DNA from: Acidimicrobiales bacterium | Lineage (GTDB): Bacteria; Actinomycetota; Acidimicrobiia; Acidimicrobiales; JAUJNH01 | Reading direction: 5' to 3' | Assembly (NCBI GenBank): GCA_030448245.1 | Contig: JAUJNH010000001.1 | Location: 412,171-476,170, forward strand | Length of the DNA stretch: 64,000 nucleotides | Shown: one piece after another, positions 44,370 through 53,337 of the stretch | Position numbering within the stretch: position 1 is the first letter of the stretch | Layout: the number at the start of each line of letters is the position of its first letter | Program-made: the position numbers and the translations under genes | The notes under the pieces: model-generated | Seen by the model: only the letters and a program-made list of their open reading frames with translations | Database searches by the model: none | Told to the model about the DNA's origin: nothing

Positions 44370-45725
44370 ATGGCGGCACGCCACGCGACGTTGCGGGTGT
44401 CCGCCCGCTCGATCGTCCTGGCTGTCACCGGCCTGGGCGCCACCTTCCTTGCCCTGCGGATGGCGGCGTCCGCCGAGCGGGTCATCGGCTGGATCGTGGC
44501 CGCCGCCGCGGTCGCCTTCCTGCTGACGCCGATGGTCGAGCGGCTCCGCCGCTGGATGCCACGGGGCCTGGCTGTGCTGGTGGTGGCCCTGGTCGTGCTG
44601 GGCGGCGCCGGCCTGGCCGGCTACGGGGTCGGGACCAGCCTGGTCCGCCAGTACGAGGGCGCGGCCGAAGCGGCCCCCCGCGCGGCCGAGCGGCTGGAGC
44701 GGTCGGACCGCTTCGGCGACGTGGCCCGCGACGCCAGGCTCAGCGAGCGCACCCGGGAGTTCGTCGCGGCCGTCCCCGAGAGGCTGCGGGGCGGCGACAC
44801 CGCCGAGGCGGTGCGGGCGGCCGCGACCCGGGGTGTCGCCTTTGTCACCACCGGCATCTTGACCCTGTTCTTCCTCGTGCACGGCCCGAAGCTGCTGCGA
44901 GGCGGCGTGAACCAGCTGCCGCCGGGGGTGCAGGAGCGGGTGCGGCAGGTCGGCGGCCGGGCCGCCTCCCGGGCCAGCCGCTACGCGCTGCTCACCCTGG
45001 TGCAGGCGGGCGTGGCCGGCGTGGTCGGCTACGGCGTCGCCCGCCTGCTGGACGTCCCCGGTGCCGCCGCCCTCGGCCTGTGGCTGGGCCTCTGGGCGGT
45101 GGTCCCGCTGGTCGGGTCGTTCGTGGGCGCGCTGCCCATCGTGGCCATCGCGGCCGCCCAGGAGCCGTGGCACGGCGCGGTGGCCGCCGCCTTCTTCGTC
45201 GTCTACCAGGTCGTCGAGGACCTGGTCTCGCAGCGCCAGATCGACCGCCGCACCATGCGGCTCGGTCCCTTCCTGACCACCCTGGGCGGCGCCGCCGGCC
45301 TCGAGCTCTACGGGCTGGGCGGCGGCCTGGTCCTCACCCTGGCTCTCGCCCTGATCGCGGCCACCCTCACCGAGGTGGCCGCGCTGCGCCAGGCCGAGGA
45401 GGCGGCGGCCGCCCCCGGTGCCGGCTCGGAGACCGACGCTGAGGTGCCGGCGCCTCCGCCCGTCGTGGCGGATGAGCCGGTCCCAGGGCCGCAGGACAAG
45501 GCTGGCCTCCCGGTGCCTGTGGTGGGCGCGCTGGCCCCGGCCCCGGCGGCGGAAGGCCATGGGGAAGACGCGCCGCCTGCTGTCCTGGGCGAGGTGGCTC
45601 CATCCCCGCAGGCGGTGGCCGAACCGGCCGCGCCCCTGTTGGCCGAGGTGGCCGCCGGCCCGGAGGCCGAGGTGCACCCTCCGTCGCTCGCCCCACCGGT
45701 CCCGGTCAGGCCCCGCGAGCCCTGA
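44370..45725 (+). CDS. AI-2E family membrane transporter with long C-terminal tail
   Basis: The 451-residue protein carries the AI-2E membrane core at about residues 10-335 (VAFLLTPMVERLRRWMP, WAVVPLVGSFVGALPIVA, EDLVSQRQIDRRTMRLGP). A ~110-residue Pro/Ala/Glu-rich tail, likely disordered, follows. It is divergent from the other AI-2E gene (20-bp gap). The two proteins probably share control but differ in the tail. The substrate is unknown. Confidence 0.82.
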   Translation: MAARHATLRVSARSIVLAVTGLGATFLALRMAASAERVIGWIVAAAAVAFLLTPMVERLRRWMPRGLAVLVVALVVLGGAGLAGYGVGTSLVRQYEGAAEAAPRAAERLERSDRFGDVARDARLSERTREFVAAVPERLRGGDTAEAVRAAATRGVAFVTTGILTLFFLVHGPKLLRGGVNQLPPGVQERVRQVGGRAASRASRYALLTLVQAGVAGVVGYGVARLLDVPGAAALGLWLGLWAVVPLVGSFVGALPIVAIAAAQEPWHGAVAAAFFVVYQVVEDLVSQRQIDRRTMRLGPFLTTLGGAAGLELYGLGGGLVLTLALALIAATLTEVAALRQAEEAAAAPGAGSETDAEVPAPPPVVADEPVPGPQDKAGLPVPVVGALAPAPAAEGHGEDAPPAVLGEVAPSPQAVAEPAAPLLAEVAAGPEAEVHPPSLAPPVPVRPREP

Positions 45726-45795
45726 GACGAGGGCGCGGGCCCGCCGTCGGAGGCGGTCGCTGCAGGTAGGGGCCAGGTGCAGCGAGGCTGGGAGG

Positions 45796-46599
45796 ATGCG
45801 CATCGCGGGACGGACGGCCATCGTGACCGGAGCCAGCTCGGGCATCGGGCGGTCGACGGCGCTGCTCCTGGCCCGCCGGGGGGCCACCGTCGTGGCGGGA
45901 GGCCGCAACGAGGAGCGGCTGGCCAACCTGGCCGCCACGTCCGAGCGGATCGTGCCGGTGATCGGCGACGTCTGCTCGGCGGCCGACCGAGCCGCCCTGG
46001 TCGAGGCGGCCCTGGCCGTCGACGGCACCGTCGACATCCTCGTGAACAACGCCGGGGTGGGTCGGACCGGTCGCATCGAGGCGCTGCCTGAGGCCGACGT
46101 GCGGGCGCTGTTCGAGACCAACGTGCTGTCGTTGATCGACCTCACCCAGCGGGTGCTGCCGGTGATGCAGGAGCACCGCCGGGGCCACGTCAGCAACATC
46201 GCATCGGTCATGGGGTTCGTGTCGGGACCGCCGCTCAGCGTCTACGCCTCGACGAAGTGGGCGGTGCAGGGCTTCAGTGATGGCCTGCGCCGAGAGCACC
46301 TGGGCGGGGGTATCACCGTGTCGTGCATCAACCCCGGTCCAACCGGATCACGGTTCCTGACCCGGGCCATCGCTGCCGACGCCAACGAGGTGCCGAGCGT
46401 GCCCTCCGGCATCCCGGCGTGGCTGGTGGCCTTCGCCGTCGAACGGGGCATCCGCTTCGGCCGCCTCCCCGGGTTCGGCCAGATCACCGTGCCCCGGGCC
46501 CTCGGCCTCCTGCGCCTGGCCGAGGTCCCGGGCGTGCGGGCGGGCCTTGACCTGGTGGGCGGCGCCTCGTCGGGCCTGGTTCGGAAGCTGGGCGCGTAG
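45796..46599 (+). CDS. Short-chain dehydrogenase/reductase
   Basis: The 267-residue classical SDR has the NAD(P)-binding TGASSGIG at about 11-18, NNAG at about 84-87, catalytic YASTK and the preceding Ser (NIASVMGF). The Arg-rich GGRNEERL suggests NADP preference. ATG at 45796 directly follows GGGAGG, unusually close for a ribosome site. The substrate is unknown. Confidence 0.85.
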   Translation: MRIAGRTAIVTGASSGIGRSTALLLARRGATVVAGGRNEERLANLAATSERIVPVIGDVCSAADRAALVEAALAVDGTVDILVNNAGVGRTGRIEALPEADVRALFETNVLSLIDLTQRVLPVMQEHRRGHVSNIASVMGFVSGPPLSVYASTKWAVQGFSDGLRREHLGGGITVSCINPGPTGSRFLTRAIAADANEVPSVPSGIPAWLVAFAVERGIRFGRLPGFGQITVPRALGLLRLAEVPGVRAGLDLVGGASSGLVRKLGA

Positions 46600-46615
46600 A
46601 GGCGCAGGAACGGCG

Positions 46616-47836
46616 CTAGGTGACGCGGGTCGCCACCTCGAGGTGGGCCTCGTAGGCCTTGGTGCGCAGCACCTCGGCCGTGGCCGCCAGCCCGTCCCAG
46701 ACGTCGACGAAGCGGGTCGTGAGGGCGTGCAGGCCGATCCTGACGAGGTCGGGGGCCCGGAAGTCGGGGACCACCCCGCGGGCCCGCAGGGCGAGCACCA
46801 CGGCGGCGGCGTGCGGGTGGCGGACGGCTACATGGCCGCCGACCCGCTCGCGCTCCGGTGGTGACGCCCACGCGCAGCCGAGGTCGGCCAGCAGCTGGTC
46901 GTGGAGATCGCGGGCCAGGCCGGAGAGCAGCTGCGAGCGGGCGCGGATGTCCTCGATGCCGGCCTCGGCCACCAGCCGGATGCCCTCCTCGGCCACGGCC
47001 AGGGCCAGCACCGGCGGGGTGCCCGAGGCCCAGGCCCCGATGCCGTCGACCGGGTCGTAGGCCGGTCCCGTGGCGAACTGGCCCCGCTGGGCCCACCACC
47101 CCCACACGGGCTGGCGCAGGGCCGGCTGCAGGTCCTCGCGCACCCACAGCCAGGCCGGCGCCCCCGGCCCGCCGCACAGGTGCTTGTACGAGCAGCCGGC
47201 GGCGAGGTCGACGCCGGCGCCGCGCAGGTCGAGGGGCACCGAGCCGACGGCGTGTGAGCAGTCCCACAGGGCGAGCGCGCCCCGGGCTTGGGCCGCCGCC
47301 GTGCCACTCTGCACGTCCGCGATCGCCCCCGTGCGCCAGTCGACGACCGAGCGGGCCACCACCGCGACCGGCACGTCGACAGCGTCCAGGCCACCCGCCG
47401 GCAGGTGGACCAGCGCTCGCCCCAGGTGGGTGGCTACGGCCTCGGCCACGAAGCGGTCCGACGGGAACTCGTCGCGCTCGACGACCAGTGCTCCCGGCCG
47501 GTCGGCGGCGGCCGCCCACAGCAGCTTGAACAGGTTCACGGTCGTCGCGTCGGCCATCAGCGTCTCGCCCGGCCGGGCCCCGAGCAGGTTGGTCCCGAGG
47601 AGATCGCCGACCCGGGTCGTGTCGTCGATCCAGGTGGCCCAGCTGCGGACCAGCCCACGGGCCCACTCCTCCTCCACCACCCGGCGCAGGCGGTCGACGG
47701 TGGCCAGCGGCAGCCGGCCGAGGCTGTTGCCGTTGAGGTAGACGAGGCCGTCGTCGGGGATCCGGAAGCGTGACCGGAAGCCGGCCAGCGGGCTGCTCTC
47801 ATCGAGTGCCTCCGCGTCGGCTCGCGTCGTCACCAC
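46616..47836 (-). CDS. kynU: Kynureninase
   Basis: The 406-residue PLP enzyme has the kynureninase signature: YLNGNSLGRLP near the N-terminus, ATTVNLFKLLWA, ERDEFPSDRF, WDCSHAVGS, and the PLP lysine in CSYKHLCGGPGAP. It cleaves kynurenine to anthranilate and alanine in tryptophan breakdown. Start GTG at 47836 or the adjacent GTG at 47833. No other kynurenine-pathway gene is seen nearby. Confidence 0.9.
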   Translation of the reverse strand: MVTTRADAEALDESSPLAGFRSRFRIPDDGLVYLNGNSLGRLPLATVDRLRRVVEEEWARGLVRSWATWIDDTTRVGDLLGTNLLGARPGETLMADATTVNLFKLLWAAAADRPGALVVERDEFPSDRFVAEAVATHLGRALVHLPAGGLDAVDVPVAVVARSVVDWRTGAIADVQSGTAAAQARGALALWDCSHAVGSVPLDLRGAGVDLAAGCSYKHLCGGPGAPAWLWVREDLQPALRQPVWGWWAQRGQFATGPAYDPVDGIGAWASGTPPVLALAVAEEGIRLVAEAGIEDIRARSQLLSGLARDLHDQLLADLGCAWASPPERERVGGHVAVRHPHAAAVVLALRARGVVPDFRAPDLVRIGLHALTTRFVDVWDGLAATAEVLRTKAYEAHLEVATRVT

Positions 47837-47890
47837 GCCAGCATGGCCCACGCCCGGTGGCGGCCCGAGCGGCTGCGCCATGATGCGTGT

Positions 47891-48238
47891 GTGCCCGCCG
47901 CTCAGCGATCCGTCACCAGCCTCCCCCTGACCGAGGTGTGGGACACGACCGGGGCCCTCCCCTTGACCAGCGGCGAGCAGCTCGACCGGTCGACCGTCGA
48001 GGCGCTCCTGCGCTCGGGGACGGTGCGGCTGGTGCTGGCCGACGTGGGCAAGCCCCTCGAGTGGGTGGCCCAGGCCAAGGCCCGCAGCGTGTGGCGGAGC
48101 GAGGTGTCCGAGCGGCTCGTGGGCCCCGACCGCAAGGGCTTCCTCGACGACTTCAGCGACGCCTACTTCTACCGGGCCCACGCGTGGGTCGACGAAGCCG
48201 GGGAGGTCTCCGCGGTCGTGCTCGAACGGCACCACTAG
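47891..48238 (+). CDS. Conserved hypothetical protein
   Basis: This ~115-residue soluble protein has a compact alpha/beta look (VRLVLADVGKPLEWV, FSDAYFYRAHAWVDEAG). The start is uncertain: GTG at 47891 (chosen) or ATG at 47843, just past the divergent kynU start. It lies 11 bp upstream of the cation-efflux gene and is probably co-transcribed. No family is recognised. Confidence 0.55.
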   Translation: MPAAQRSVTSLPLTEVWDTTGALPLTSGEQLDRSTVEALLRSGTVRLVLADVGKPLEWVAQAKARSVWRSEVSERLVGPDRKGFLDDFSDAYFYRAHAWVDEAGEVSAVVLERHH

Positions 48239-48249
48239 GTTCGCCCCCC

Positions 48250-49185
48250 GTGTCTGCATCCCACGGCAACAAGGCCATCATCGCCGCCTTCTTCGCGAAC
48301 CTCGGCATCGCCATCGCCAAGTTCGTCGCCTTCGTCCTGACGGGGGCGGCGTCGATGCTGGCCGAGTCGATCCACTCCGTGGCCGACGCGGGCAACCAGG
48401 GCCTGTTGCTCCTCGGCGGCCGCAAGGCCAAGCGGCCGCCGAGCGAGCGCCACCCGTTCGGCTACGCCCGCGAGCGCTACTTCTGGGCCTTCGTCGTGGC
48501 CCTCGTCCTGTTCAGCATGGGCGGGCTGTTCGCCCTCTACGAGGGCGTCGAGAAGCTGCGCAAACCCCACGAGCTCGAGTCGCCCTCGATCGCCATCGGC
48601 GTCCTCATCTTCGCCATCCTCCTCGAGTCGTGGAGCCTGCGGACGGCCGTCGTCGAGACCAACAAGGTCAAGCGGCCGGACGAGGGCTACTGGGCCTTCA
48701 TCAAGCGGTCGAAGGTCCCCGAGCTGCCGGTCGTGCTGCTCGAGGACATCGGCGCCATGGTCGGGCTCGTCCTCGCCCTGCTGGGCGTGGTGCTGGCCAC
48801 GATCACCGATGTCGAGCGCTTCGATGCTCTCGGGTCGGTCGGCATCGGCATCCTGCTGGTCGTCATCGCCCTGGTCCTCGCCGTCGAGATGAAGAGCCTC
48901 ATCATCGGCGAGGCCGCCGAGCCGCACGTCGTCGACGCCTTGAAGGAGGCGATCACCGCAGGGCCGGAGGTCACGCGGGTCCTGAACCTCCGCACGCTCC
49001 AGCTCGGGCCCGAGGACGTCCTGGTGACGGCCAAGGTCGAGCTCTCCGTGAACGCCGACAGCCGCGACGAGGTGGCGCAGGCCATCGACGCCACCGAGGC
49101 CCGCATGCGCTCGGCCTGCCCTACGGCCCGGCTCATCTTCCTCGAGCCGGACGTCGCCCGGCCCGAGCCCGCCCCGGCCGCGTAG
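48250..49185 (+). CDS. Cation diffusion facilitator family transporter
   Basis: The 311-residue protein has six membrane segments. The metal-site helix ASMLAESIHSVADAGNQ has the His/Asp pattern of the family. HPFGYARERYFWAF follows, and a C-terminal cytoplasmic domain (VTRVLNLRTLQLGPEDVLV). Such transporters export Zn, Mn or related ions. GTG at 48250. Confidence 0.87.
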   Translation: MSASHGNKAIIAAFFANLGIAIAKFVAFVLTGAASMLAESIHSVADAGNQGLLLLGGRKAKRPPSERHPFGYARERYFWAFVVALVLFSMGGLFALYEGVEKLRKPHELESPSIAIGVLIFAILLESWSLRTAVVETNKVKRPDEGYWAFIKRSKVPELPVVLLEDIGAMVGLVLALLGVVLATITDVERFDALGSVGIGILLVVIALVLAVEMKSLIIGEAAEPHVVDALKEAITAGPEVTRVLNLRTLQLGPEDVLVTAKVELSVNADSRDEVAQAIDATEARMRSACPTARLIFLEPDVARPEPAPAA

Positions 49186-49199
49186 GCCAGACCGACGCG

Positions 49200-49628
49200 T
49201 CAGGCGTCGGCCCGGCGGTCCCAGTCGGGCTCGAGCTGGCGGAGGAACAGGGCGAGGCGGTCCACCTCGTCCTGCTCGCCGATGGCCTCGGCCTTGGCCC
49301 GCAGCCCCTCGAGGCAGCGGAGGAAGGCGCGGTTCGACGGCCGGCTCCACCGCACGTAGCCGCTCCCCCGCCACCCGTTGGCCCGGAGGGCGTCGAGGCC
49401 GCGGTGGTAGCCCACCCGGTAGGCGGCGTAGGACTCGATGTCGTCGCGCCCAGCGGCGCCGAGGGCGGCCCACACGTCGACGCTGCGGGGCGCTCGGGCC
49501 ACGAGGGCGGCGACCGCGTCGCGATCGGTGCCCGCGCCGGCCAGCGCCTCGTTCAGGCCGGCAGGGGGATCGGGCAGGACGGTCTCGGAGAGACCGGTGG
49601 AGAGCTGGACGGGCCGCTGGTCGGACAT
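49200..49628 (-). CDS. DUF3151 family protein
   Basis: The 142-residue protein matches the actinobacterial DUF3151 pattern: VDVWAALGAAG, YAAYRVGYHRGLDALRANGW, SRPSNRAFLRCLEGL and GEQDEVDRLALFLRQL. Helical, cytoplasmic; its function is not known in the family. Its ATG is divergent from the HIT gene by 20 bp. Confidence 0.85.
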   Translation of the reverse strand: MSDQRPVQLSTGLSETVLPDPPAGLNEALAGAGTDRDAVAALVARAPRSVDVWAALGAAGRDDIESYAAYRVGYHRGLDALRANGWRGSGYVRWSRPSNRAFLRCLEGLRAKAEAIGEQDEVDRLALFLRQLEPDWDRRADA

Positions 49629-49648
49629 GGAGCATGCTTAGCGCTCCC

Positions 49649-50068
49649 ATGGCCGCCTGCGTGTTCTGCGAGATCGCGGCCGGCCGAGCAGGGGCAGCCG
49701 TGGTGCTGGACGAGCCCGAGGTCCTCGCCTTCCTCGACGTGCGGCCCGTCTTCCTCGGCCACGTCCTCGTCGTGCCCAGGCACCACCACGGGACCCTCCC
49801 GGACGTCCCGGCGCCGCTGCTGGCCGTCCTGTTCGAGGCGGTGCAGCGGCTCAGCGCCGCCGTGCCGCGGGCTCTCGCCGCCCAGGGCACCTTCGTGGCC
49901 GTGAACAACACGGTCAGCCAGAGCGTCCCCCACCTCCACGTCCACGTCGTCCCCCGCACCAAGGGCGACGGCCTCCGGGGCTTCTTCTGGCCCCGCACCC
50001 GCTACGGCTCGGACGAGCAGCTGGCGACGACGGCAGCATCGATCCGGAACGCCCTGGCGGCAGGGTAG
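49649..50068 (+). CDS. HIT family hydrolase
   Basis: The 139-residue protein begins CVFCEIAAG and carries the histidine triad PHLHVHVVPR. HIT proteins hydrolyse nucleotide conjugates such as AMP-lysine. An alternative ATG at 49634 would add five residues. No partner gene is evident. Confidence 0.9.
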   Translation: MAACVFCEIAAGRAGAAVVLDEPEVLAFLDVRPVFLGHVLVVPRHHHGTLPDVPAPLLAVLFEAVQRLSAAVPRALAAQGTFVAVNNTVSQSVPHLHVHVVPRTKGDGLRGFFWPRTRYGSDEQLATTAASIRNALAAG

Positions 50069-50111
50069 GTTGCCGCCGCGGGGCGAGCGCCCCGGTCAGG
50101 AGCACGGCAAC

Positions 50112-50723
50112 ATGAGGATGAGGGCTCGACTCGCAGCGGCGGCGACGGCGGTCGCACTCGTCGCTTCCAGCCTCCTGGTGCCGTCCAGCCCGGCGCTCGC
50201 CCAACAGGCGCCGCCGCCCCCGGGCCTCCTCGGCGACCTGCTGAAGCTGCTCCCTCCTCCACCGCCCGGGCCCACCCCTCCGGCGCCGCCCGGCCCTCCG
50301 CCTGCGCCTCCGGCGCCGGCCGCCCCGGCGGTTCCCGCCGGCTCGGGCGCCGGCAAGCGCATCGTCTACTGCGTCAGCTGCCAGCGGGTGTGGCTGGTGG
50401 AGCCCGACGGCAACGCCCGCACCCATGCGGTCTCGGGACGGGCCGGGGTGCCGAGGACGGGGACGTACAAGGTGTTCTCGAAGTCGGAGCGGGCGGTGGC
50501 CGGCTCCCGCAAGGCCACCATGCGGCACATGGTCCGCTTCGCCCGGGGCCGCACGCTGGCCATCGGGTTCCACGCCATCCCCCGCGACCTGAAGGGCCGG
50601 CCGATCCAGTCGGAGAGCGAGCTGGGCCGCTACCGCAGCCTCGGCTGCGTGCGCCAAGCCGACGGCGACGCCTTGGCCCTTTGGAACTTCGCCCCCCTCG
50701 GGACCAAGGTCGTCGTCGTCTGA
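50112..50723 (+). CDS. Secreted L,D-transpeptidase-like protein
   Basis: The 203-residue protein has a signal peptide (about 1-30, ending PALAQ), a Pro-rich linker (about 32-78) and a YkuD-type catalytic domain. Its active-site region is FHAIP ... RSLGCVRQAD (His, then Ser-x-Gly-Cys-x-Arg). Such enzymes form 3-3 cross-links in peptidoglycan or attach proteins to it. ATG at 50112. Confidence 0.8.
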   Translation: MRMRARLAAAATAVALVASSLLVPSSPALAQQAPPPPGLLGDLLKLLPPPPPGPTPPAPPGPPPAPPAPAAPAVPAGSGAGKRIVYCVSCQRVWLVEPDGNARTHAVSGRAGVPRTGTYKVFSKSERAVAGSRKATMRHMVRFARGRTLAIGFHAIPRDLKGRPIQSESELGRYRSLGCVRQADGDALALWNFAPLGTKVVVV

Positions 50724-50816
50724 CGCGGCGTGGCACGGCCACGCCCACAGCCCGGTCAAGCGTCAGCTGACGCCGCGCCCAGGGCTCCCGCGCGGTGCCG
50801 CCCTACGCCACGGAGG

Positions 50817-50960
50817 TCAGCTGCTCGAGCCGCCGCCCGCGTCGGGGTCGTCCGGGTTCCCTTGCTCGCGAGGGTCGATGCTCTCGCCGCCGGCCAGGTC
50901 CTCGGGACCTGACGGGTCGTCGGACATGGGCTCGCCGCTGTCGGGATCCACCTTGGGCAT
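50817..50960 (-). CDS. Small acidic protein
   Basis: This 47-residue acidic, Gly/Ser/Pro-rich protein (MPKVDPDSGEPMSDD) is probably disordered. A very strong ribosome site AAGGAGGGGG lies just upstream of the ATG at 50960, which supports real translation and suggests high expression. It is divergent from the NuoF-like gene. Function unknown. Confidence 0.5.
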   Translation of the reverse strand: MPKVDPDSGEPMSDDPSGPEDLAGGESIDPREQGNPDDPDAGGGSSS

Positions 50961-51064
50961 CTGGGCCCCCTCCTTAGGTTGGCTGACGCGACCATTGCTA
51001 CCCGCCAGCCTCACGGTGGGAAACCGGTCCGTCACGGATGCCGTCGGGCGGGTACGAGGGCATC

Positions 51065-52462
51065 GTGGATGCTGATCCGAAGCACCTGGCGGTCCTCCTG
51101 GCCGGAGAGCCGGTGGCCGACCTGGCCGCCGCCGCCGACCGCGGCGCCGGCGAGGCCATCGCGCTGGCCCGGGCCGGCACCCCCGGCGAGGTGATCAGCG
51201 AGATCAGCCTCAGCCGCCTCCGGGGGCGAGGTGGAGGAGGCTTCCCCACCGGGCGGAAGTGGGCCGGCATCCGCGATGCCGGGCCGGGGCGCCGCTTCGC
51301 CGTCTGCAATGCAGCCGAAGGCGAGCCGGGCACCTTCAAGGACCGGGCCCTGCTCCGCCACGACCCGTACCAGGTGCTGGAGGGGCTCGCCGTGGCGGTT
51401 GCCGCCGTGGGCGCCGAGGCGGCCTACGTCGCCACCAAGGCCAGCTACGCGCAGGAGGCCGACCGGCTGCGGGTGGCGATCGCCGAGACGACCGCAGCCG
51501 GCTGGTTCGGCGACGTCCCCGTCACGCTGGTCCTCGGGCCCGACGAGTACCTGTTCGGCGAGGAGAAGGGCCTGCTGGAGGTGATCGAGGGCAGGGACCC
51601 GCTCCCCCGCCTGTTCCCGCCGTTCCAGCACGGCCTCTTCGCCACCGACATCACCACCGGGTGGGAGGCCACCGACCCGGCGGGTGCCCCCGGCCTCGCC
51701 AACCCCACGCTGGTCAACAACGTCGAGACCCTGGCCAACGTCCCCCACATCCTGCGCCGCGGCGCCGAGTGGTTCCGCACGCTCGGCACCGATGGCTCCC
51801 CCGGGTCCGTCGTGGCCACCGTCACCGGCGACGTGGCCCGCCCGCTCGTCGTCGAGGTCGAGATGGGCGTTCCGGTCGGCGAGCTGATCGAGCTGGCCGG
51901 CGGCCCGCGGCCGGGCCGGCAGGTGCAGGCCGTCCTCAGCGGCGTGGCCAACGGCGTGCTCACGGCACCGATGCTCGGCCTCCGTCTCGACTACGAGGAG
52001 CTGGCCGCCGCGGGCAGCGGGCTCGGATCGGCCGGCTTCGTGGTCTACGACGACTCGGCCTGCCCGGTCGAGGTCGCCCGGGCCTTCAGCCGCTTCCTCT
52101 ATGTGGAGAGCTGCGGCCAGTGCCGCTCGTGCAAGTTCGGATGCGGCGAGATCACCCGGGGCCTCGAGGCGCTGACCGCCGGCACGGGCACCGAGCGGGA
52201 CGTCGAGGTGATCGGGGCCCGCCTGCGCTCGGTCACCGACCAGGTCCGTTGCTACCTGGCCACCGAGGAGCAGATCGTGATCTCGAGCATGCTGCAGCGC
52301 TTCCCGGAGGAGTTCGTCCTCCACCTCGAGGGCCGCTGCTCGAAGGAGCAGGCTCGGCCGATCGAGGCCCCGAAAATCGTCGACATCGTCGACGGCGTGG
52401 TGACCTGGGACGACAAGCAGCCGAGGAAGCAGCCCGACTGGACCTACGCCGACCCGCCCTGA
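51065..52462 (+). CDS. NuoF-like NADH/FMN and 4Fe-4S flavoprotein
   Basis: The 465-residue protein has the NuoF/HydB-type architecture. The FMN/NADH-binding region is RLRGRGGGGFPTGRKW and AAEGEPGTFKDRAL; a SLBB-like segment and a C-terminal iron-sulfur motif ESCGQCRSC, with a later Cys in VRCYLATEE, supply four ligands. It feeds electrons from NADH to an unknown acceptor. It stands alone, with no nuoE, nuoG or hydrogenase genes nearby. GTG at 51065 has GAGGG upstream; an ATG at 51038 is possible. Confidence 0.78.
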   Translation: MDADPKHLAVLLAGEPVADLAAAADRGAGEAIALARAGTPGEVISEISLSRLRGRGGGGFPTGRKWAGIRDAGPGRRFAVCNAAEGEPGTFKDRALLRHDPYQVLEGLAVAVAAVGAEAAYVATKASYAQEADRLRVAIAETTAAGWFGDVPVTLVLGPDEYLFGEEKGLLEVIEGRDPLPRLFPPFQHGLFATDITTGWEATDPAGAPGLANPTLVNNVETLANVPHILRRGAEWFRTLGTDGSPGSVVATVTGDVARPLVVEVEMGVPVGELIELAGGPRPGRQVQAVLSGVANGVLTAPMLGLRLDYEELAAAGSGLGSAGFVVYDDSACPVEVARAFSRFLYVESCGQCRSCKFGCGEITRGLEALTAGTGTERDVEVIGARLRSVTDQVRCYLATEEQIVISSMLQRFPEEFVLHLEGRCSKEQARPIEAPKIVDIVDGVVTWDDKQPRKQPDWTYADPP

Positions 52463-52467
52463 CCCGG

Positions 52468-53322
52468 TCACAGGGCCAGCAGGACGACGCCGAGGCCGGC
52501 GAGGGCGAGCCCCAGCCCCTGCACCGGCGAGACCCGCTCCTTGACGACGGCGGCGGCCAGCAGGACGGTGGCAGCCGGGTACAGCGAGGAGACGACGCCC
52601 ACCACCGACAGGGCGCCGGCCCGGGCGGCCACGACGAACAGGGCGTTGGCGCCGGCGTCGCACAGCCCCGCCGGGACGATCAGCCGCAGGTCGGCCCGCC
52701 CCACGCTGCGGGGCCGGCGCAGAACGGCGGTGACGGCCACCACGGCGGGGACCGAGGCGCAGCGCTGGACGAGCACCGGCCACAGCCCTGCGTCGTCGCT
52801 GACCTCGGCCAGCAGAACGAAGACGACGCCAAAGGCGATGCCCGCTCCGACGCCGAGGGCCAGCTCGAGGGCGGGACCGGCCCGGGCCGGCGGCTGCGGG
52901 GCCGCGGCCTGCTCGGCCGACGGCCGGCTGACGAGGGCCACCCCGACGAGTGCCGAGAACGCGCCGGCCAGCTTGGTGACCGGGAGACCCTCGCCGCCCG
53001 CCACCCCGGCGGCGAACGGCACGAAGGCGGCACCCACGGCCGTCACCGGGGCCACCACCGACATCCGACCGGCCCCCAGGCCCCGGTAGAGCAGCAGGAC
53101 GCCGCAGAGGCCGACGAGCCCGGCCAGGACGCCCAAGCCGAGGTCGCGGGTCGAGGGGGAGCCGCCGAGCAGGGGGACGAGCAGGGCCAGGCCGACGAGG
53201 CCGGCGGCCTGCGACCACAGGACGACGACCGTGGCCGACCGGCGCCGGCTGGCCAGCCCGCCGAAGAAGTCGCCGGCCCCGTAGGTCGCGGCCACGAGCA
53301 GGCCCAGGGCCACCGCAAGCAC
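52468..53322 (-). CDS. EamA/DMT-family transporter
   Basis: The 284-residue protein has ten predicted membrane helices in two EamA repeats (YGAGDFFGGLASRR in helix 1, then SVVAPVTAVGAAFVP; second repeat ends VKERVSPVQGLGLALAGLG). The substrate is unknown, probably a small metabolite. It is convergent with the NuoF-like gene (5 bp apart) and lies 15 bp downstream of tyrS. Confidence 0.83.
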   Translation of the reverse strand: MLAVALGLLVAATYGAGDFFGGLASRRRSATVVVLWSQAAGLVGLALLVPLLGGSPSTRDLGLGVLAGLVGLCGVLLLYRGLGAGRMSVVAPVTAVGAAFVPFAAGVAGGEGLPVTKLAGAFSALVGVALVSRPSAEQAAAPQPPARAGPALELALGVGAGIAFGVVFVLLAEVSDDAGLWPVLVQRCASVPAVVAVTAVLRRPRSVGRADLRLIVPAGLCDAGANALFVVAARAGALSVVGVVSSLYPAATVLLAAAVVKERVSPVQGLGLALAGLGVVLLAL

Positions 53323-53337
53323 GGCGCGGGCCCGGGA

